A stretch of 64,000 bases of DNA from Microbacterium nanhaiense (GCF_014646015.1 NZ_BMMQ01000011.1:16899-80898), one strand, 5' to 3'. Positions 29,216 through 40,754 are shown, counted from the first letter of the stretch. Notes: generated by a model from the sequence alone, not told the origin. Made by a program: numbers and translations.

Positions 29216-29962
29216 TCAGCGGGGGATGATCTGCGTCGGGGCGGTGGGTGAGTTGCCGCCGTTCCAGGCGTTGCCGTCGAGGATCTCGGTGGCGTTCGGG
29301 TCGTAGGGGCGCTGCGGGGCGGCGTAGGGGCGCGTCGGCTCCGCGGTCGGGCGCGCATCCGCACGGGGTGCACCCGCGTAGGGATCCACCGCCTGCGGCG
29401 CGGGAGCGGCCGCGGGGCGAACGTACTCGGACGGCACCGGCGCGGACTTCTCGCGCGGGGCGCGACCCTCGCGGCGCTCGTTCCACATGGCCCGCGCGAT
29501 GACCTTCTCGTCGCGGGAGTGCACGAGGGCGCGGAGGAAGGCCGCGGCGAGGGTTCCGATCCAGGCGCCGATCGAGTTCGAGATGATGTCGCGGGTGTCG
29601 CTGACGCGGTCGCCGAGGAACTCGCCCTGGAACCACTCGATCCCGTAGGAGTACGCGGGCAGCAGGATCAGGGCGAGCCACCAGCCCCAGCCGGGCAACG
29701 CGAGGCCGAGGAGGAATCCGAGCGGGATGAACATGCCGATGTTCGCCGTGAACTCCAGCTGCATGAAGCCGAACGACTCGGGCACGCCGACGCGGTGCAG
29801 CACGCGCAGCACGCGGTCGGCGATGGAATCGACGCCGACTCCCTCGAGGGATGGCGACATGGTGACCCACATCACGAACGCGAGGTAGATCACGAACAGG
29901 ACCGTCGCGAGGCCGACGCGGAGGCGGCTGCGGGCGGGCTTGCGGTCTTCGACGTACGTCAT
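29216..29962 (-). CDS. VanZ-like membrane protein with disordered C-terminal tail
   Basis: This 248-residue protein has a VanZ-like N-terminal domain of four helices: a first helix VLFVIYLAFVMWVTMSPSLE, then FTANIGMFIPLGFLLGLALP, SYGIEWFQGEFLGDRVSDTR and an ending DIISNSIGAWIGTLAA. The conserved E-x-x-Q within helix 3 and the D-x-x-x-N that follows are typical. From residue ~150 the protein is Arg/Pro/Ala-rich and probably disordered. VanZ proteins were named from teicoplanin resistance, but most are of unknown function. ATG 29962 lacks a clear ribosome site; an upstream ATG at 29986 is possible. It is convergent with the DUF4012 gene across the family C array. Confidence 0.75.
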   Translation of the reverse strand: MTYVEDRKPARSRLRVGLATVLFVIYLAFVMWVTMSPSLEGVGVDSIADRVLRVLHRVGVPESFGFMQLEFTANIGMFIPLGFLLGLALPGWGWWLALILLPAYSYGIEWFQGEFLGDRVSDTRDIISNSIGAWIGTLAAAFLRALVHSRDEKVIARAMWNERREGRAPREKSAPVPSEYVRPAAAPAPQAVDPYAGAPRADARPTAEPTRPYAAPQRPYDPNATEILDGNAWNGGNSPTAPTQIIPR

Positions 29963-29996
29963 AGGCCGAGAGTAGACGCGTTTCATGTGAACGCAC

Positions 29997-30037
29997 GTAG
30001 TGGCGGGCGGATCCAGAGGGGACCCACCCGCCACTAC
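29997..30037 (-). terminator. Second hairpin downstream of tuf
   Basis: GTAGTGGCGGGCGG (29997-30010) pairs with CCACCCGCCACTAC (30024-30037) with one mismatch. It lies just beyond the perfect terminator of tuf and may act as a back-up stop or protect the VanZ gene from readthrough. Confidence 0.5.
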
Positions 30038-30047
30038 CAGCAACGCG

Positions 30048-30084
30048 AAACGGCGGGCGGATCCGAAGGATCCGCCCGCCGTTT
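30048..30084 (-). terminator. Intrinsic terminator of the str operon
   Basis: A perfect 17-bp stem (AAACGGCGGGCGGATCC and complement) with a 3-nt loop lies 20 nt after the tuf stop. On the minus strand the stem ends in TTT. It closes the rpsL-rpsG-fusA-tuf transcript. Confidence 0.8.
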
Positions 30085-30103
30085 GCAGCAGGACTAAGAA
30101 GTC

Positions 30104-31297
30104 TTACTTGATGATGCTGGTGACGGTACCGGCACCAACGGTGCGGCCACCCTCACGGATAGCGAAGCCGAGGCCCTCTTCCATAGCGATGGGCTGGATG
30201 AGCTCCACCGTCATGTCCGTGGTGTCACCGGGCATGACCATCTCGGTGCCCTCGGGCAGCGAGATGACGCCGGTCACGTCCGTGGTACGGAAGTAGAACT
30301 GCGGGCGGTAGTTCGTGTAGAACGGGTTGTGGCGGCCACCCTCGTCCTTCGAGAGGATGTAGGCGGTGCCGGTGAAGTTGGTGTGCGGCGTAACCGAACC
30401 GGGCTTCACGACAACCTGACCGCGCTCAACGTCTTCGCGCTTCAGACCGCGGAGGAGCAGACCACAGTTCTCGCCGGCCCACGCCTCGTCGAGCTGCTTG
30501 TGGAACATCTCGATACCCGTGACCGTGGTCTTCTGGGTGTCGCGGATGCCGACGATCTCGACCTCGGAGTTGATCGCGAGGGTACCGCGCTCGGCGCGGC
30601 CGGTCACGACGGTGCCACGACCGGTGATCGTGAAGACGTCCTCGATGGGCATGAGGAACGGCTTGTCGCGGTCACGCTCGGGGGTCGGGATCGACTCGTC
30701 GACAGCGTTCATGAGCTCAACGATGCTCTCGGTCCACTTCTCGTCGCCCTGGAGCGCCTGGTAGCCCGAAACGCGGACGACGGGAGCGTTGTCGCCGTCG
30801 AAGCCCTGCGACGAGAGGAGCTCGCGCACCTCGAGCTCAACGAGCTCGAGGATTTCCTCGTCGTCAACCATGTCGCACTTGTTGAGGGCGACGAGCAGGT
30901 AGGGAACGCCAACCTGCTTCGCGAGCAGAACGTGCTCGCGGGTCTGAGCCATGGGACCGTCGGTCGCGGCGACCACGAGGATCGCGCCGTCCATCTGGGC
31001 GGCACCGGTGATCATGTTCTTGACGTAGTCAGCGTGACCCGGGGCGTCAACGTGAGCGTAGTGACGAGCGGGGGTCTCGTACTCAACGTGCGAAACGTTG
31101 ATCGTGATACCGCGGTCGCGCTCCTCGGGAGCCGAGTCGATCGACGCGAAGTCGCGCTGGACGTTGACGTCGGACGGGTACTTCTCAGCCAGCACCTTCG
31201 AGATGGCGGCGGTGAGGGTCGTCTTACCGTGGTCAACGTGACCGATGGTGCCGATGTTGACGTGCGGCTTGGTGCGGTCGAACTTGGCCTTAGCCAC
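30104..31297 (-). CDS. tuf: Elongation factor Tu
   Basis: This 397-residue GTPase delivers aminoacyl-tRNA to the ribosome. G1 is HVDHGKTTL, the switch I region is RDRGITI, G3 is [12 protein letters not shown], and G4 is NKCDMV. Domains 2 and 3 follow ([28 protein letters not shown]). Length is exactly typical. It starts with GTG at 31297 behind GAGGAGG. It is the last gene of the str operon, 170 nt after fusA; the gap holds a GC hairpin (31415-31438) and may carry a separate tuf promoter, though none is clear. GGATCC is nearly absent, as in other highly expressed genes here. Confidence 0.98.
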   Translation of the reverse strand: MAKAKFDRTKPHVNIGTIGHVDHGKTTLTAAISKVLAEKYPSDVNVQRDFASIDSAPEERDRGITINVSHVEYETPARHYAHVDAPGHADYVKNMITGAAQMDGAILVVAATDGPMAQTREHVLLAKQVGVPYLLVALNKCDMVDDEEILELVELEVRELLSSQGFDGDNAPVVRVSGYQALQGDEKWTESIVELMNAVDESIPTPERDRDKPFLMPIEDVFTITGRGTVVTGRAERGTLAINSEVEIVGIRDTQKTTVTGIEMFHKQLDEAWAGENCGLLLRGLKREDVERGQVVVKPGSVTPHTNFTGTAYILSKDEGGRHNPFYTNYRPQFYFRTTDVTGVISLPEGTEMVMPGDTTDMTVELIQPIAMEEGLGFAIREGGRTVGAGTVTSIIK

Positions 31298-31414
31298 TGG
31301 GTCCTCCTCAGGACGTTCTTGGATCGATACCGGGCGCTGGATTGCGACCGGTTCTCTCCGGGGTTTGCTTCAGTCTACTGGAGACAAGTCTGTGTGAAGT
31401 TGTACGTGGTGGAC

Positions 31415-31438
31415 GGGGCCGGAATCGGATCCGGCCCC
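31415..31438 (-). terminator. Hairpin between fusA and tuf
   Basis: GGGGCCGGA (31415-31423) pairs exactly with TCCGGCCCC (31430-31438) around a 6-nt loop, 30 nt after fusA. There is no U tract, so it is more likely an attenuator or processing stem that lets part of the transcript continue into tuf. Confidence 0.45.
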
Positions 31439-31467
31439 ATCCGAGAGCCATCAGGGCTGGGAGAGAA

Positions 31468-33582
<2,115 letters not shown>

Positions 33583-33619
33583 TTCAAGGTTCCTTACGTG
33601 AGAAAAGGGATGAAACAGG

Positions 33620-33665
33620 AACGTCGGCCCCGAACCGCCCCGGAGAGCGTTCCGGGGCCGACGTT
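33620..33665 (-). other. Stable hairpin between rpsG and fusA
   Basis: AACGTCGGCCCCG-type sequence from 33620 pairs with CGGGGCCGACGTT ending at 33665, giving ~14 bp around a 15-nt loop. No U tract follows on the minus strand. Its place inside the operon suggests mRNA processing or partial attenuation rather than full termination. Confidence 0.5.
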
Positions 33666-33678
33666 ATGGCGCTGTTGC

Positions 33679-34149
33679 TTACCAGCGGTAGTGCGCGAAG
33701 GCCCGGTTCGACTCGGCCATCTTGTGCGTGTCCTCGCGGCGCTTCACAGCGGCACCGAGGCCGTTCGAAGCGTCGAGGATCTCGTTCATCAGACGCTCGG
33801 TCATCGTCTTCTCACGACGACCCTTGGCGTAGCTCACGAGCCAGCGGAGAGCGAGCGTGTTGGCACGGTGAGGCTTGACCTCGACCGGAACCTGGTACGT
33901 CGATCCACCCACGCGGCGGCTACGGACCTCAAGGGTGGGGCGCACGTTGTCGAGCGCCTTCTTGAGGGTCGTGACTGCGTCGGCCTCGGCCTTCGCGTCG
34001 ACGCCAGCGAGGGCGCCGTACACGATGTTCTCGGCGAGCGACTTCTTACCGTCAACGAGGATCTTGTTGACGAGCTGCGTCACGATGGGCGCGCCGTAAA
34101 CCGGGTCGTTGACGACGGGGCGCTTAGGTGCGGGACCCTTACGAGGCAT
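33679..34149 (-). CDS. rpsG: 30S ribosomal protein S7
   Basis: This 156-residue protein begins [20 protein letters not shown] and contains [40 protein letters not shown] and the C-terminal [11 protein letters not shown], all diagnostic of S7. It nucleates assembly of the 30S head by binding the 3' domain of 16S rRNA. It starts at ATG 34149, 5 nt after the rpsL stop, and is followed by a stable intra-operon hairpin. In E. coli S7 is the translational autoregulator of this operon; no equivalent RNA structure was verified here. Confidence 0.98.
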   Translation of the reverse strand: MPRKGPAPKRPVVNDPVYGAPIVTQLVNKILVDGKKSLAENIVYGALAGVDAKAEADAVTTLKKALDNVRPTLEVRSRRVGGSTYQVPVEVKPHRANTLALRWLVSYAKGRREKTMTERLMNEILDASNGLGAAVKRREDTHKMAESNRAFAHYRW

Positions 34150-34154
34150 CTAAC

Positions 34155-34523
34155 TCAACCCTTCTTCGCGCCGTAGAGGCTACGCGCCTGCTTACGGTTC
34201 TTGACGGCCTGGGTGTCGAGCGCACCGCGAACGATGCGGTAACGAACACCGGGGAGGTCCTTCACACGACCGCCGCGGACGAGCACCAGCGAGTGCTCCT
34301 GGAGGTTGTGGCCCTCACCGGGGATGTAGGCCGTGACCTCGGTACCGTTGCGGAGCTTCACACGAGCGACCTTGCGCATCGCCGAGTTCGGCTTCTTCGG
34401 GGTGGTGGTGTACACGCGGGTGCACACGCCTGCCTGCTGCGGGTTCGCCTTCAGCGCCGGCGAGTTCGAAGTCTTCTTCTTCGACTGGCGGCCCTTGCGA
34501 ACCAACTGCTGAATAGTTGGCAC
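34155..34523 (-). CDS. rpsL: 30S ribosomal protein S12
   Basis: This 122-residue protein has [20 protein letters not shown] at its N-terminus, the [13 protein letters not shown] loop with the Lys affected in streptomycin-resistant mutants, and [20 protein letters not shown] with the second such Lys; both sites are wild-type. It acts in the decoding centre. GTG at 34523 is chosen because AAGGAG lies 7-12 nt upstream; the frame continues to 34574 but without family similarity. It is the first gene of the str operon. The ~180-nt leader contains a small GGGGCTG/CAGCCCC stem (34633-34650). Confidence 0.98.
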   Translation of the reverse strand: MPTIQQLVRKGRQSKKKTSNSPALKANPQQAGVCTRVYTTTPKKPNSAMRKVARVKLRNGTEVTAYIPGEGHNLQEHSLVLVRGGRVKDLPGVRYRIVRGALDTQAVKNRKQARSLYGAKKG

Positions 34524-34756
34524 GTTTCTCCTTGAATGAATGCTGCACGGTGACAGCAAGGCGTGATGTTTCACGTCGATCCACCCGATCAGGCCTGAAC
34601 CCGAAAGACTTCGATGGATATGCCGTGGGGGCGGGGCTGATTGCAGCCCCCATCCCTATGCCCGCGCGCACACGTTGCCGAATACACGCAGACTGATCAA
34701 TCATACTCGCGCGACACGCGCGCCGCAAAGCGCCGGCCTGTCACTATCCTGTGTGC

Positions 34757-35392
34757 ATGGAGCGCTCGCTCGAGACCCGCGTAACCCAGGCCGTCGATGC
34801 CTGGCTGGCGTGGCTGCCGCGATGGCAGCCCGCGACCCACCGCGGCCGCCGCTCGCCCTGCCGGCGCTGCTTCGGATCCCCCCTGCTCGCCGCCGTCGGC
34901 ATCGGCGACACCGCGCCGCACGGGGTGCAGCACGGCCTGTCCGTGCGGCTGACGACGGTCATCGACCAGCGCGTCGCCCGATACACCGCCGACAACCTCC
35001 CCCTCCTGCAGGCCGAGCTCGACCAGCAGGCCGCCCGAAATCGCACGCGGAGCTACCGCCCGAGCGAGGGGCTGGATCCGGAGTTCGATGGGCTGCCGCT
35101 CGATCCGGATCCGGACCCCGGCGCGCCCTTCCTCTTCACGATCGCGGGCCTCGCGGAGGAGGCCACGGAGGCCGCTCCCCCGCCGCCGCCGCTGACGGAG
35201 GCCGAGAAGAACGCGCTCCGCCGCGAGATCGCCCTCGCGGACGACTACGCGAACGAGGTCGGCCAGGAGATCTGCATGCTCCTGCTCAGCCACCGCCTGC
35301 GCGTGCAGGCGGCGGTGCGGACGTTCGTGGATCCGCAGATCGACCAGATGCTGCAGGAGCTCTCGCGATCGCTCGACGACCCGTTCGTCTGA
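34757..35392 (+). CDS. Conserved hypothetical protein, divergent from rpsL
   Basis: This ~211-residue soluble protein has no recognised domain. Visible features are an N-terminal region with RRSPCRRCFGSPLLA, a CxxC pair. An acidic Pro-rich linker follows (PLDPDPDPGAPFLF, then EAAPPPPPLTEAEKNA). A helical C-terminus (ALRREIALADDYANEVGQEI) ends DPQIDQMLQELSRSLDDPFV. I do not recognise the family. GTG 34751 is an alternative start six bases upstream. It is convergent with the ABC exporter, whose stop is 1 nt beyond its own, so the two genes share a transcription end region. Confidence 0.5.
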   Translation: MERSLETRVTQAVDAWLAWLPRWQPATHRGRRSPCRRCFGSPLLAAVGIGDTAPHGVQHGLSVRLTTVIDQRVARYTADNLPLLQAELDQQAARNRTRSYRPSEGLDPEFDGLPLDPDPDPGAPFLFTIAGLAEEATEAAPPPPPLTEAEKNALRREIALADDYANEVGQEICMLLLSHRLRVQAAVRTFVDPQIDQMLQELSRSLDDPFV

Positions 35393-35393
35393 G

Positions 35394-38300
35394 TCAGCCC
35401 GCGAGGTGCGACCAGCGTCGGGCGAGCTCGCGCCACGGCCCGACGGACGCGACGCGACCGCCGTCGAGGACCACGACGCGGTCGGCCCGGGCGAGCGCGG
35501 AGCGCTTGGACGTCGAACCGATCACCGTCACGCCCTTGTCGCGCAGCGCCTGCCACAGCTCGATCTCGGTCGCGGCGTCGAGGGCGCTCGATACGTCGTC
35601 GGCGAGGAGGATCTCGGAGTCGGTCGCGAGCGCCCGCGCGGTGGCCAGGCGCTGCACCTGGCCGCCAGACAGCCGCACGCCACGGTGCCCGACGGCCGCG
35701 TGGATCCCTCCGGCGCCCGCGATGTCGTCCTCCATTCGGGCGATGCGGATGGCGTCCGAGATCTCGCGGTCGCGGTCGAGGCGGATGTTCTCGTCGAAGG
35801 TTCCGGAGAGCACCCGCGGCACCTGCGCCACGTAGGCGACCTGACGCGGCCGGAGGAAGGTCCCCTGCCGAACGGGCGCGCCGTTCCACCGCAGCTCGCC
35901 GGTGTGCGGGACAAGACCCGCGAGGCTCGCAAGGAGGCTCGACTTGCCGGATCCGATCCCGCCCGTGAGCAGGATGAGCTCTCCCTTCTCGACGGTGAGG
36001 TCGACGCCCTCGACGCCGATCGTGCCGTCGGCGTGCACGGCGGTGAGACCGCGCAGCTCGAGCGCGACGAGCGGATCGCGGTGCTCGGGCTCCGGCGCGG
36101 GGGCCGTTCCGGTCACCTCGTCGATGCCGGGGAGCGGCGCGAAGATGCTCTGCCCGCCGGCGAGACGCTGCGTGGCCGCCTGCCAGGCGCGCACGCCCGG
36201 CGCCTTCGTCACCACGGCGGCGGCGCAGAGGCCGTACCAGCTGAAGCCGAGGATGCTACCGGAGGCGAGGATCGTCGTGGCGAGGTCCCACACGCCGAGG
36301 AAGTACATGGCCCACGAGAAGGTCACGCCGCAGGCGATGACGATGCCGGGAACGCCGTCGAGGATCGCCTGCACGCGGTGCTCGCGGATCTGCGCCTCGA
36401 CGCGGCGCACGTCGACGTCGTTCAGGTGCTGACGCACGGGCTCGACGCGGGCGGCGAGCTTCACGGTGCGGGCCGCATCGAGCGCCGAGACGAGGGTGCG
36501 ACCGAACTCGACGCGGGCGTCGGCGGCGCGCTTCGCGGAGCGGCCCGCAGCGGGCCGACCCGCCCAGCTGGACGCCGCGGAGAAGACGAGCACGCTGGCG
36601 AGCAGCGCGCCGACGAGCCACGACCCGGACAGCAGCACGGAGAGGACGACGATCGTCATCGCGGAGACGAGGTCGCCCCACCGGTCGGCATAGTCCTGGA
36701 TCCGGTCGCCGTCCATCGCGCGGGCGACGACCTCGCCCGGCGGCGTCGCCTGCAGGCGCGGCTCGCCGAGCTGCCCCGCGAGCACGCGCGTGCGGTGCCG
36801 GGTGAGGCAGGAGACCCACCAGCGGGGGTAGATGTTCACGGCGTAGCCGAACACGGCGGGCATGACGAGCACGGCGATCGCGGAGGTGACGATCACGAGC
36901 GGCCACACGTCCGCGCCGGCGGCGAGGCCGTCGGCCGTGCGCCCCCAGAGCCAGTTCGTCACGATTCCCTGCGGCGAGAGCGCGGCCATGACGAGGAACA
37001 TCGTCACGCCGAGCAGGCCCCAGCCGGGCCGGTGCCGGAAGGCGCTGAGCACGGCGCGGGCAAGGCCCGGTCCGTCCTCGGGCTCGAAGACCTCGGGCTT
37101 CGCCGTGCGCCGGCGCACGCCGCCGATCGCGACGGGCCCCGTCGCGTCCGTGATCGGCGCCGTGGGCGGATCCTCGTCGCCGTCGACGATGCCGTGGTGC
37201 TCTTTCGAGGCGGCCAGCAGCTCCTGGAAGGGCCCGGGTTCCGAGGCGAGGTCGGCGTATCGGCCCTGCTGGATGACGCGACCGTGATCGAGCACCGCGA
37301 CGTGATCGGCGCGCTCGATGGTCGTGAGGCGGTGCGCGATGAGCACGCCCGTGCGGCCCGCGAGCAGCCGCTCGGAGGCGCGCACGACGCGGCGCTCGGT
37401 GAGCGGATCCATTCGGGCGGTGGCCTCGTCGAGGACGACGACGGACACATCGCGGACGAGGAGGCGGCAGAAGGCGACGAGCTGCTCCTCGCCGGCGGAG
37501 AGCACGGCACCGCCCGGCCCGAGGCGCGTGTCGAGGCCCTCGGGGAGCCGGGCGACCCAGTCGGCGAGGCCGAGCTCGTCGATCGCCGCCTCGATGTCCG
37601 CGCGCGGGATGGGCGCGAACAGGGCGATGTTCTCGGCGAGCGTGCCGGCGAGCAGCTCGGTGCGCTGCGTGACCACGCCGATCGCGCCGCGCAACTTCTG
37701 CAGGTCGAGCGTCGTGACACAGACCCCGCCGAGGAGGACGGTCCCGGCGGGCGGCTCGACGGCGCGCGGGATGAGCGAGGCGAGCGTCGACTTCCCGGAT
37801 CCGGTGCGGCCGACGAGGGCGAGCGTCTCACCGTCCGGGACGTCGATCGAGATGTCCCGCAGCGCGAAGGATCCCTCCGCGTAGGAGAAGGAGAGGTCGC
37901 GGATGGCGAGCCCGCTGCTCGCCGGCAGCTCGTCTCCCCCGTCGGCCTCGGGCTCGACGGCCATCATCTGCTTCACGCGGGTGATCGCGCCCAGCCCCTC
38001 CTGGAGCTGCGGGAGCTGGTTGACGAGATCGCCGACGCGGCCGATCAGGAGCGTCGTGGCGAGGACGAGCGTGATCAGCTGCGGCAGCTCCATGCCGCCG
38101 GAGGTGACCATCGCGACGCCCGCGATGAGCAGGCCCGCGAACAGGGCCTGCAGCACGCCCTGCGAGCGGAAGATGAGCTCGGCCTCCTTCGTCGCCATGT
38201 GCCGGAATGTGCGGTTGATGGCGCGGGCGTGGTCGGTGATGCGGCGCAGCGCGAAGGCCTGGCCACCGCTCGTGCGGAGGTCGTCGCGGGCGGCGACGAC

Positions 38301-38921
38301 CTCTTCGAAGGCCGCGGCGTGATCCGTCCAGGTCTGCTCGTTGACGACCTTGCGCTGGGCGATGACCGCGAACAGCGGGCGGACGAAGAGCAGGTTGACC
38401 GCCACGAGCAGCGGCATGGCGATCCACGCCGGCCACCACATCGTCCCGGCGACGACCCACAGCGGGACGGCCCCGAGGACGGTCGCCATCATGCCCCACC
38501 ACTGCTGACGCATGAGGTTGTTGATGGCGTTCGTGTCGTCATCGATGCGGTCGAGGATCTCGCCCACGGCCTGCTCGCCGAGCACCGGGAGCGGTTGCGC
38601 GAAGGCGGCCGCCAGGAGGTCGCGGCGGAGCCGGCCCGCGGCGCGATCGATGACGCGTGCCCAGCCCACCTGCGCGACGACCTGGATCAGCGCGGCGCCC
38701 ACGATGAGCGCACCGAGCAGAGCCACGCCGCCCTGCGTCGGATGTTCGGCGAGCCGCCCGGAGACGACCGTCGCGATGGCCTGGGCGGTGGTCGCCACCG
38801 CGAGCGCGATGATGGCGAGCACGCTGATCGGCCCGGAGACGCGCCGCCAGGTGATGCCGCGCTCAGCGCCCGCACGTGTCTGCTCTGTCACTGTCTCCAC
38901 AGTAGTGGGGAGCTCGGACAA
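35394..38921 (-). CDS. Fused heterodimer-type ABC exporter (TMD-NBD-TMD-NBD) with one degenerate ATP site
   Basis: This 1,175-residue chain carries two complete exporter halves. NBD1 (~residues 330-570) has Walker A GRTGSGKS (~370), signature LSAGE, Walker B VVVLDEA (~495, catalytic Glu present) and switch LIAHRLTT (~528, His present). NBD2 (~960-1175) has Walker A GGIGSGKS (~987) and a canonical LSGGQ, but Walker B reads ILLADDVSS (Asp for Glu, ~1107) and the switch reads VIGSTSKRS (no His). So one composite site is consensus and the other degenerate, as in heterodimeric exporters such as TM287/288 or TAP. Substrate is unknown. The start is uncertain: TTG 38921, GTG 38900 or GTG 38891, none with a good ribosome site. 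Confidence 0.9.
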   Translation of the reverse strand: MSELPTTVETVTEQTRAGAERGITWRRVSGPISVLAIIALAVATTAQAIATVVSGRLAEHPTQGGVALLGALIVGAALIQVVAQVGWARVIDRAAGRLRRDLLAAAFAQPLPVLGEQAVGEILDRIDDDTNAINNLMRQQWWGMMATVLGAVPLWVVAGTMWWPAWIAMPLLVAVNLLFVRPLFAVIAQRKVVNEQTWTDHAAAFEEVVAARDDLRTSGGQAFALRRITDHARAINRTFRHMATKEAELIFRSQGVLQALFAGLLIAGVAMVTSGGMELPQLITLVLATTLLIGRVGDLVNQLPQLQEGLGAITRVKQMMAVEPEADGGDELPASSGLAIRDLSFSYAEGSFALRDISIDVPDGETLALVGRTGSGKSTLASLIPRAVEPPAGTVLLGGVCVTTLDLQKLRGAIGVVTQRTELLAGTLAENIALFAPIPRADIEAAIDELGLADWVARLPEGLDTRLGPGGAVLSAGEEQLVAFCRLLVRDVSVVVLDEATARMDPLTERRVVRASERLLAGRTGVLIAHRLTTIERADHVAVLDHGRVIQQGRYADLASEPGPFQELLAASKEHHGIVDGDEDPPTAPITDATGPVAIGGVRRRTAKPEVFEPEDGPGLARAVLSAFRHRPGWGLLGVTMFLVMAALSPQGIVTNWLWGRTADGLAAGADVWPLVIVTSAIAVLVMPAVFGYAVNIYPRWWVSCLTRHRTRVLAGQLGEPRLQATPPGEVVARAMDGDRIQDYADRWGDLVSAMTIVVLSVLLSGSWLVGALLASVLVFSAASSWAGRPAAGRSAKRAADARVEFGRTLVSALDAARTVKLAARVEPVRQHLNDVDVRRVEAQIREHRVQAILDGVPGIVIACGVTFSWAMYFLGVWDLATTILASGSILGFSWYGLCAAAVVTKAPGVRAWQAATQRLAGGQSIFAPLPGIDEVTGTAPAPEPEHRDPLVALELRGLTAVHADGTIGVEGVDLTVEKGELILLTGGIGSGKSSLLASLAGLVPHTGELRWNGAPVRQGTFLRPRQVAYVAQVPRVLSGTFDENIRLDRDREISDAIRIARMEDDIAGAGGIHAAVGHRGVRLSGGQVQRLATARALATDSEILLADDVSSALDAATEIELWQALRDKGVTVIGSTSKRSALARADRVVVLDGGRVASVGPWRELARRWSHLAG

Positions 38922-38945
38922 ACGAAGCCGCGGCGGGAGCGTCCC

Positions 38946-39410
38946 CTACTCGTCGTCCTCCCACGGCCAGCGCGGCGGGCGCGCGGCCGTGCGCCGCAGG
39001 GCGATGCCCGCCCACGCGGCGACGAGCGCGGATCCGAGCACCACCGGCACCACCCAGCCGAGGAGCACCTCGCGCAGCACGGATCCCGTCGTCGACAGAT
39101 CGCCGCTCGAGACGAAGGCGGCGATCGCGAGCGCGATCGTGTAGATCCCCGCGGATCCGAGGGCCGTGGACGCGGCCGCCCAGTAGCTCGGGCGCTCGCG
39201 CGAGACGGGCCCCGCGAGCAGGAGCGCGAACGCCGCGATCGCGACCCCCGCGGCGAGGTACGCGGCCACGAGGCTCACGCCCGGCGTGGAGATGATGTCG
39301 TCGTCGACGACGGCGCTCGCCACGCCCAGCCCGGCGACGAGCAGCGCGAGGTATCCGATCGTCGCGAAGGCGACGAGCAGGGGCGTCGGCAACTTATCGG
39401 GCGCGGTCAC
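38946..39410 (-). CDS. Small four-helix membrane protein of unknown function
   Basis: This 154-residue protein has four hydrophobic helices: PLLVAFATIGYLALLVAGLG, VAAYLAAGVAIAAFALLLAG, ALGSAGIYTIALAIAAFVSS and LLGWVVPVVLGSALVAAWAG. It ends with a basic-acidic tail (RPPRWPWEDDE). I do not recognise the family. GTG 39410 is the likely start. It lies just upstream of the ABC exporter on the same strand (24 nt), so it may be a partner, but nothing in the sequence proves this. A nearly perfect family A hairpin precedes it. Confidence 0.5.
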   Translation of the reverse strand: MTAPDKLPTPLLVAFATIGYLALLVAGLGVASAVVDDDIISTPGVSLVAAYLAAGVAIAAFALLLAGPVSRERPSYWAAASTALGSAGIYTIALAIAAFVSSGDLSTTGSVLREVLLGWVVPVVLGSALVAAWAGIALRRTAARPPRWPWEDDE

Positions 39411-39453
39411 GGATCCATTCTCGCGCGCCCCTCTCGTGCGGGCACCGGGACGG

Positions 39454-39518
39454 CCGTTGATATGACACTTTTGCCCCGTCCCGGGAGCCGGGACGGGGCA
39501 AAAGTGTCATACCAACGG
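39454..39518. repeat. Solitary family A element, near-perfect 31-bp stem
   Basis: CCGTTGATATGACACTTTTG opens a 31-nt arm (39454-39484) that pairs with 39488-39518 with a single mismatch and a GAG loop. The outer bases match family A units elsewhere (CCGTT...ATGACAC / GTGTCAT...AACGG), but the inner stem is unlike them and perfectly paired. It sits 7 nt after the stop of the minus-strand gene at 39526 and may serve as its terminator; on that strand the stem ends without a U run. Confidence 0.85.
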
Positions 39519-39525
39519 GAGGGGG

Positions 39526-40647
39526 TTACGCGGAGGCGGCGGGGCCCTCCGCCATGACGCGCTCGTATTCGTCGCGCGCCTCCTTGTTCTGGGCCGTGAT
39601 CTTGGCGCCGCGGCGCGAGGCCCAGCCGCCGAACCAGATCGTCACCTCGCGGGCGATGATGAAGGCGATGAGGCCGACGGGGGCGAAGGCGGTGCTGGTC
39701 AGGAGGTCGACGCCCTGCGCGCCCGTGATCTTCCAGAACGGCGCCTCGAAGAACACGCCGCCGAGGAAGCCGGCGTACGTCAGGAGCGCCACGAACAGGC
39801 CGAGCACCACCCACGACCACCAGCGGGCACGGTTCACGAACACGCCCAGCAGCCAGAACGACAGCCAGAACGCCACGACCGAGACCCAGAAGGGGCCCGA
39901 CAGCAGCACCTCGGTCAGGAAGTCGACCGGCTCGAGCACGGGCGCGATGTTCATGGCCGGCACGAGGTCGACGAAGAGCTGCCAACCGTACAGGGCCGTG
40001 CCGTAGAGCGCGGCGTACACGAGGGCGGCGACGAGACCGATGAGGCCGATCGCGCCGCGGTTGCCGCGCTTGCGCGGGGGCTCGGGCGCCTGGACGAAGA
40101 TCGGGGCGGGCGCGGCCGCGGGCTCCTCGACGACCGTCGTCGGGGCGGGCGCCGGAGCCGGGGCCGGCTCGTCCTGCGTGCTCGCCGCGGCGGCCGACGC
40201 CGTAAAGACCTCGGTCTTCGCGGGCTCGAACCAGGGATCCGCCTTCGCGACCGGCTCCTCCGCGGGCGCGGGCTCCGGCTGCGACGGCGACACGGGTGCG
40301 GCGGCGGCCGTCTCGGCCTCGAGGCGGTCGAGTTCCGCGGCCAGCGCCTCGTAGTCGACCTCGTCCTCGCGCTCCGGTTCCTCGGCGAGGAACGCCGACG
40401 GGGCCTCGTCGAGCGGCGCCTCCGCGCGCGCGACGGGCTCCTGGGCCGGCGCGGCGTCTGCGGGCTCGTCGTCCCGGGCGGCGTCGCGCTCCGGGGCGTC
40501 CGCCTGCGGCGTGTCGTCCACCCGCTCGTCGCCGAAGTCGACCGCGGGCGCGGTGCCCGGCCCGCTCGGTGCGCCCGCTTCGGGGGCACTGTCCAGGTGT
40601 TCGGCGTCTCGTTCGCCGTTGTTCTTCGAACCCTGTGTGTCACTCAT
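39526..40647 (-). CDS. Membrane protein with long acidic disordered N-terminus
   Basis: This 373-residue protein has an N-terminal ~180 residues very rich in Ala, Glu, Asp and Pro (APEREDEVDYEALAAELDRL is one stretch), probably disordered. Four C-terminal helices follow: GAIGLIGLVAALVYAALYGT, VLLSGPFWVSVVAFWLSFWL, WWSWVVLGLFVALLTYAGFL and a last one near TAFAPVGLIAFIIARE. I do not recognise a named family. ATG 40647 is preceded by GAGGAG at a good distance. It is followed by the family A hairpin and then the four-helix protein on the same strand. Confidence 0.55.
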   Translation of the reverse strand: MSDTQGSKNNGERDAEHLDSAPEAGAPSGPGTAPAVDFGDERVDDTPQADAPERDAARDDEPADAAPAQEPVARAEAPLDEAPSAFLAEEPEREDEVDYEALAAELDRLEAETAAAAPVSPSQPEPAPAEEPVAKADPWFEPAKTEVFTASAAAASTQDEPAPAPAPAPTTVVEEPAAAPAPIFVQAPEPPRKRGNRGAIGLIGLVAALVYAALYGTALYGWQLFVDLVPAMNIAPVLEPVDFLTEVLLSGPFWVSVVAFWLSFWLLGVFVNRARWWSWVVLGLFVALLTYAGFLGGVFFEAPFWKITGAQGVDLLTSTAFAPVGLIAFIIAREVTIWFGGWASRRGAKITAQNKEARDEYERVMAEGPAASA

Positions 40648-40754
40648 CGCAGGCACTCCTCAACGATCGCGGGGATCTCCCTGTGCCGAAGAATACCCGC
40701 CGCAGGTGGGAGGATCCGCGCGCCACGCGCGCGGATCCTCCGCTCGATTCCGCC

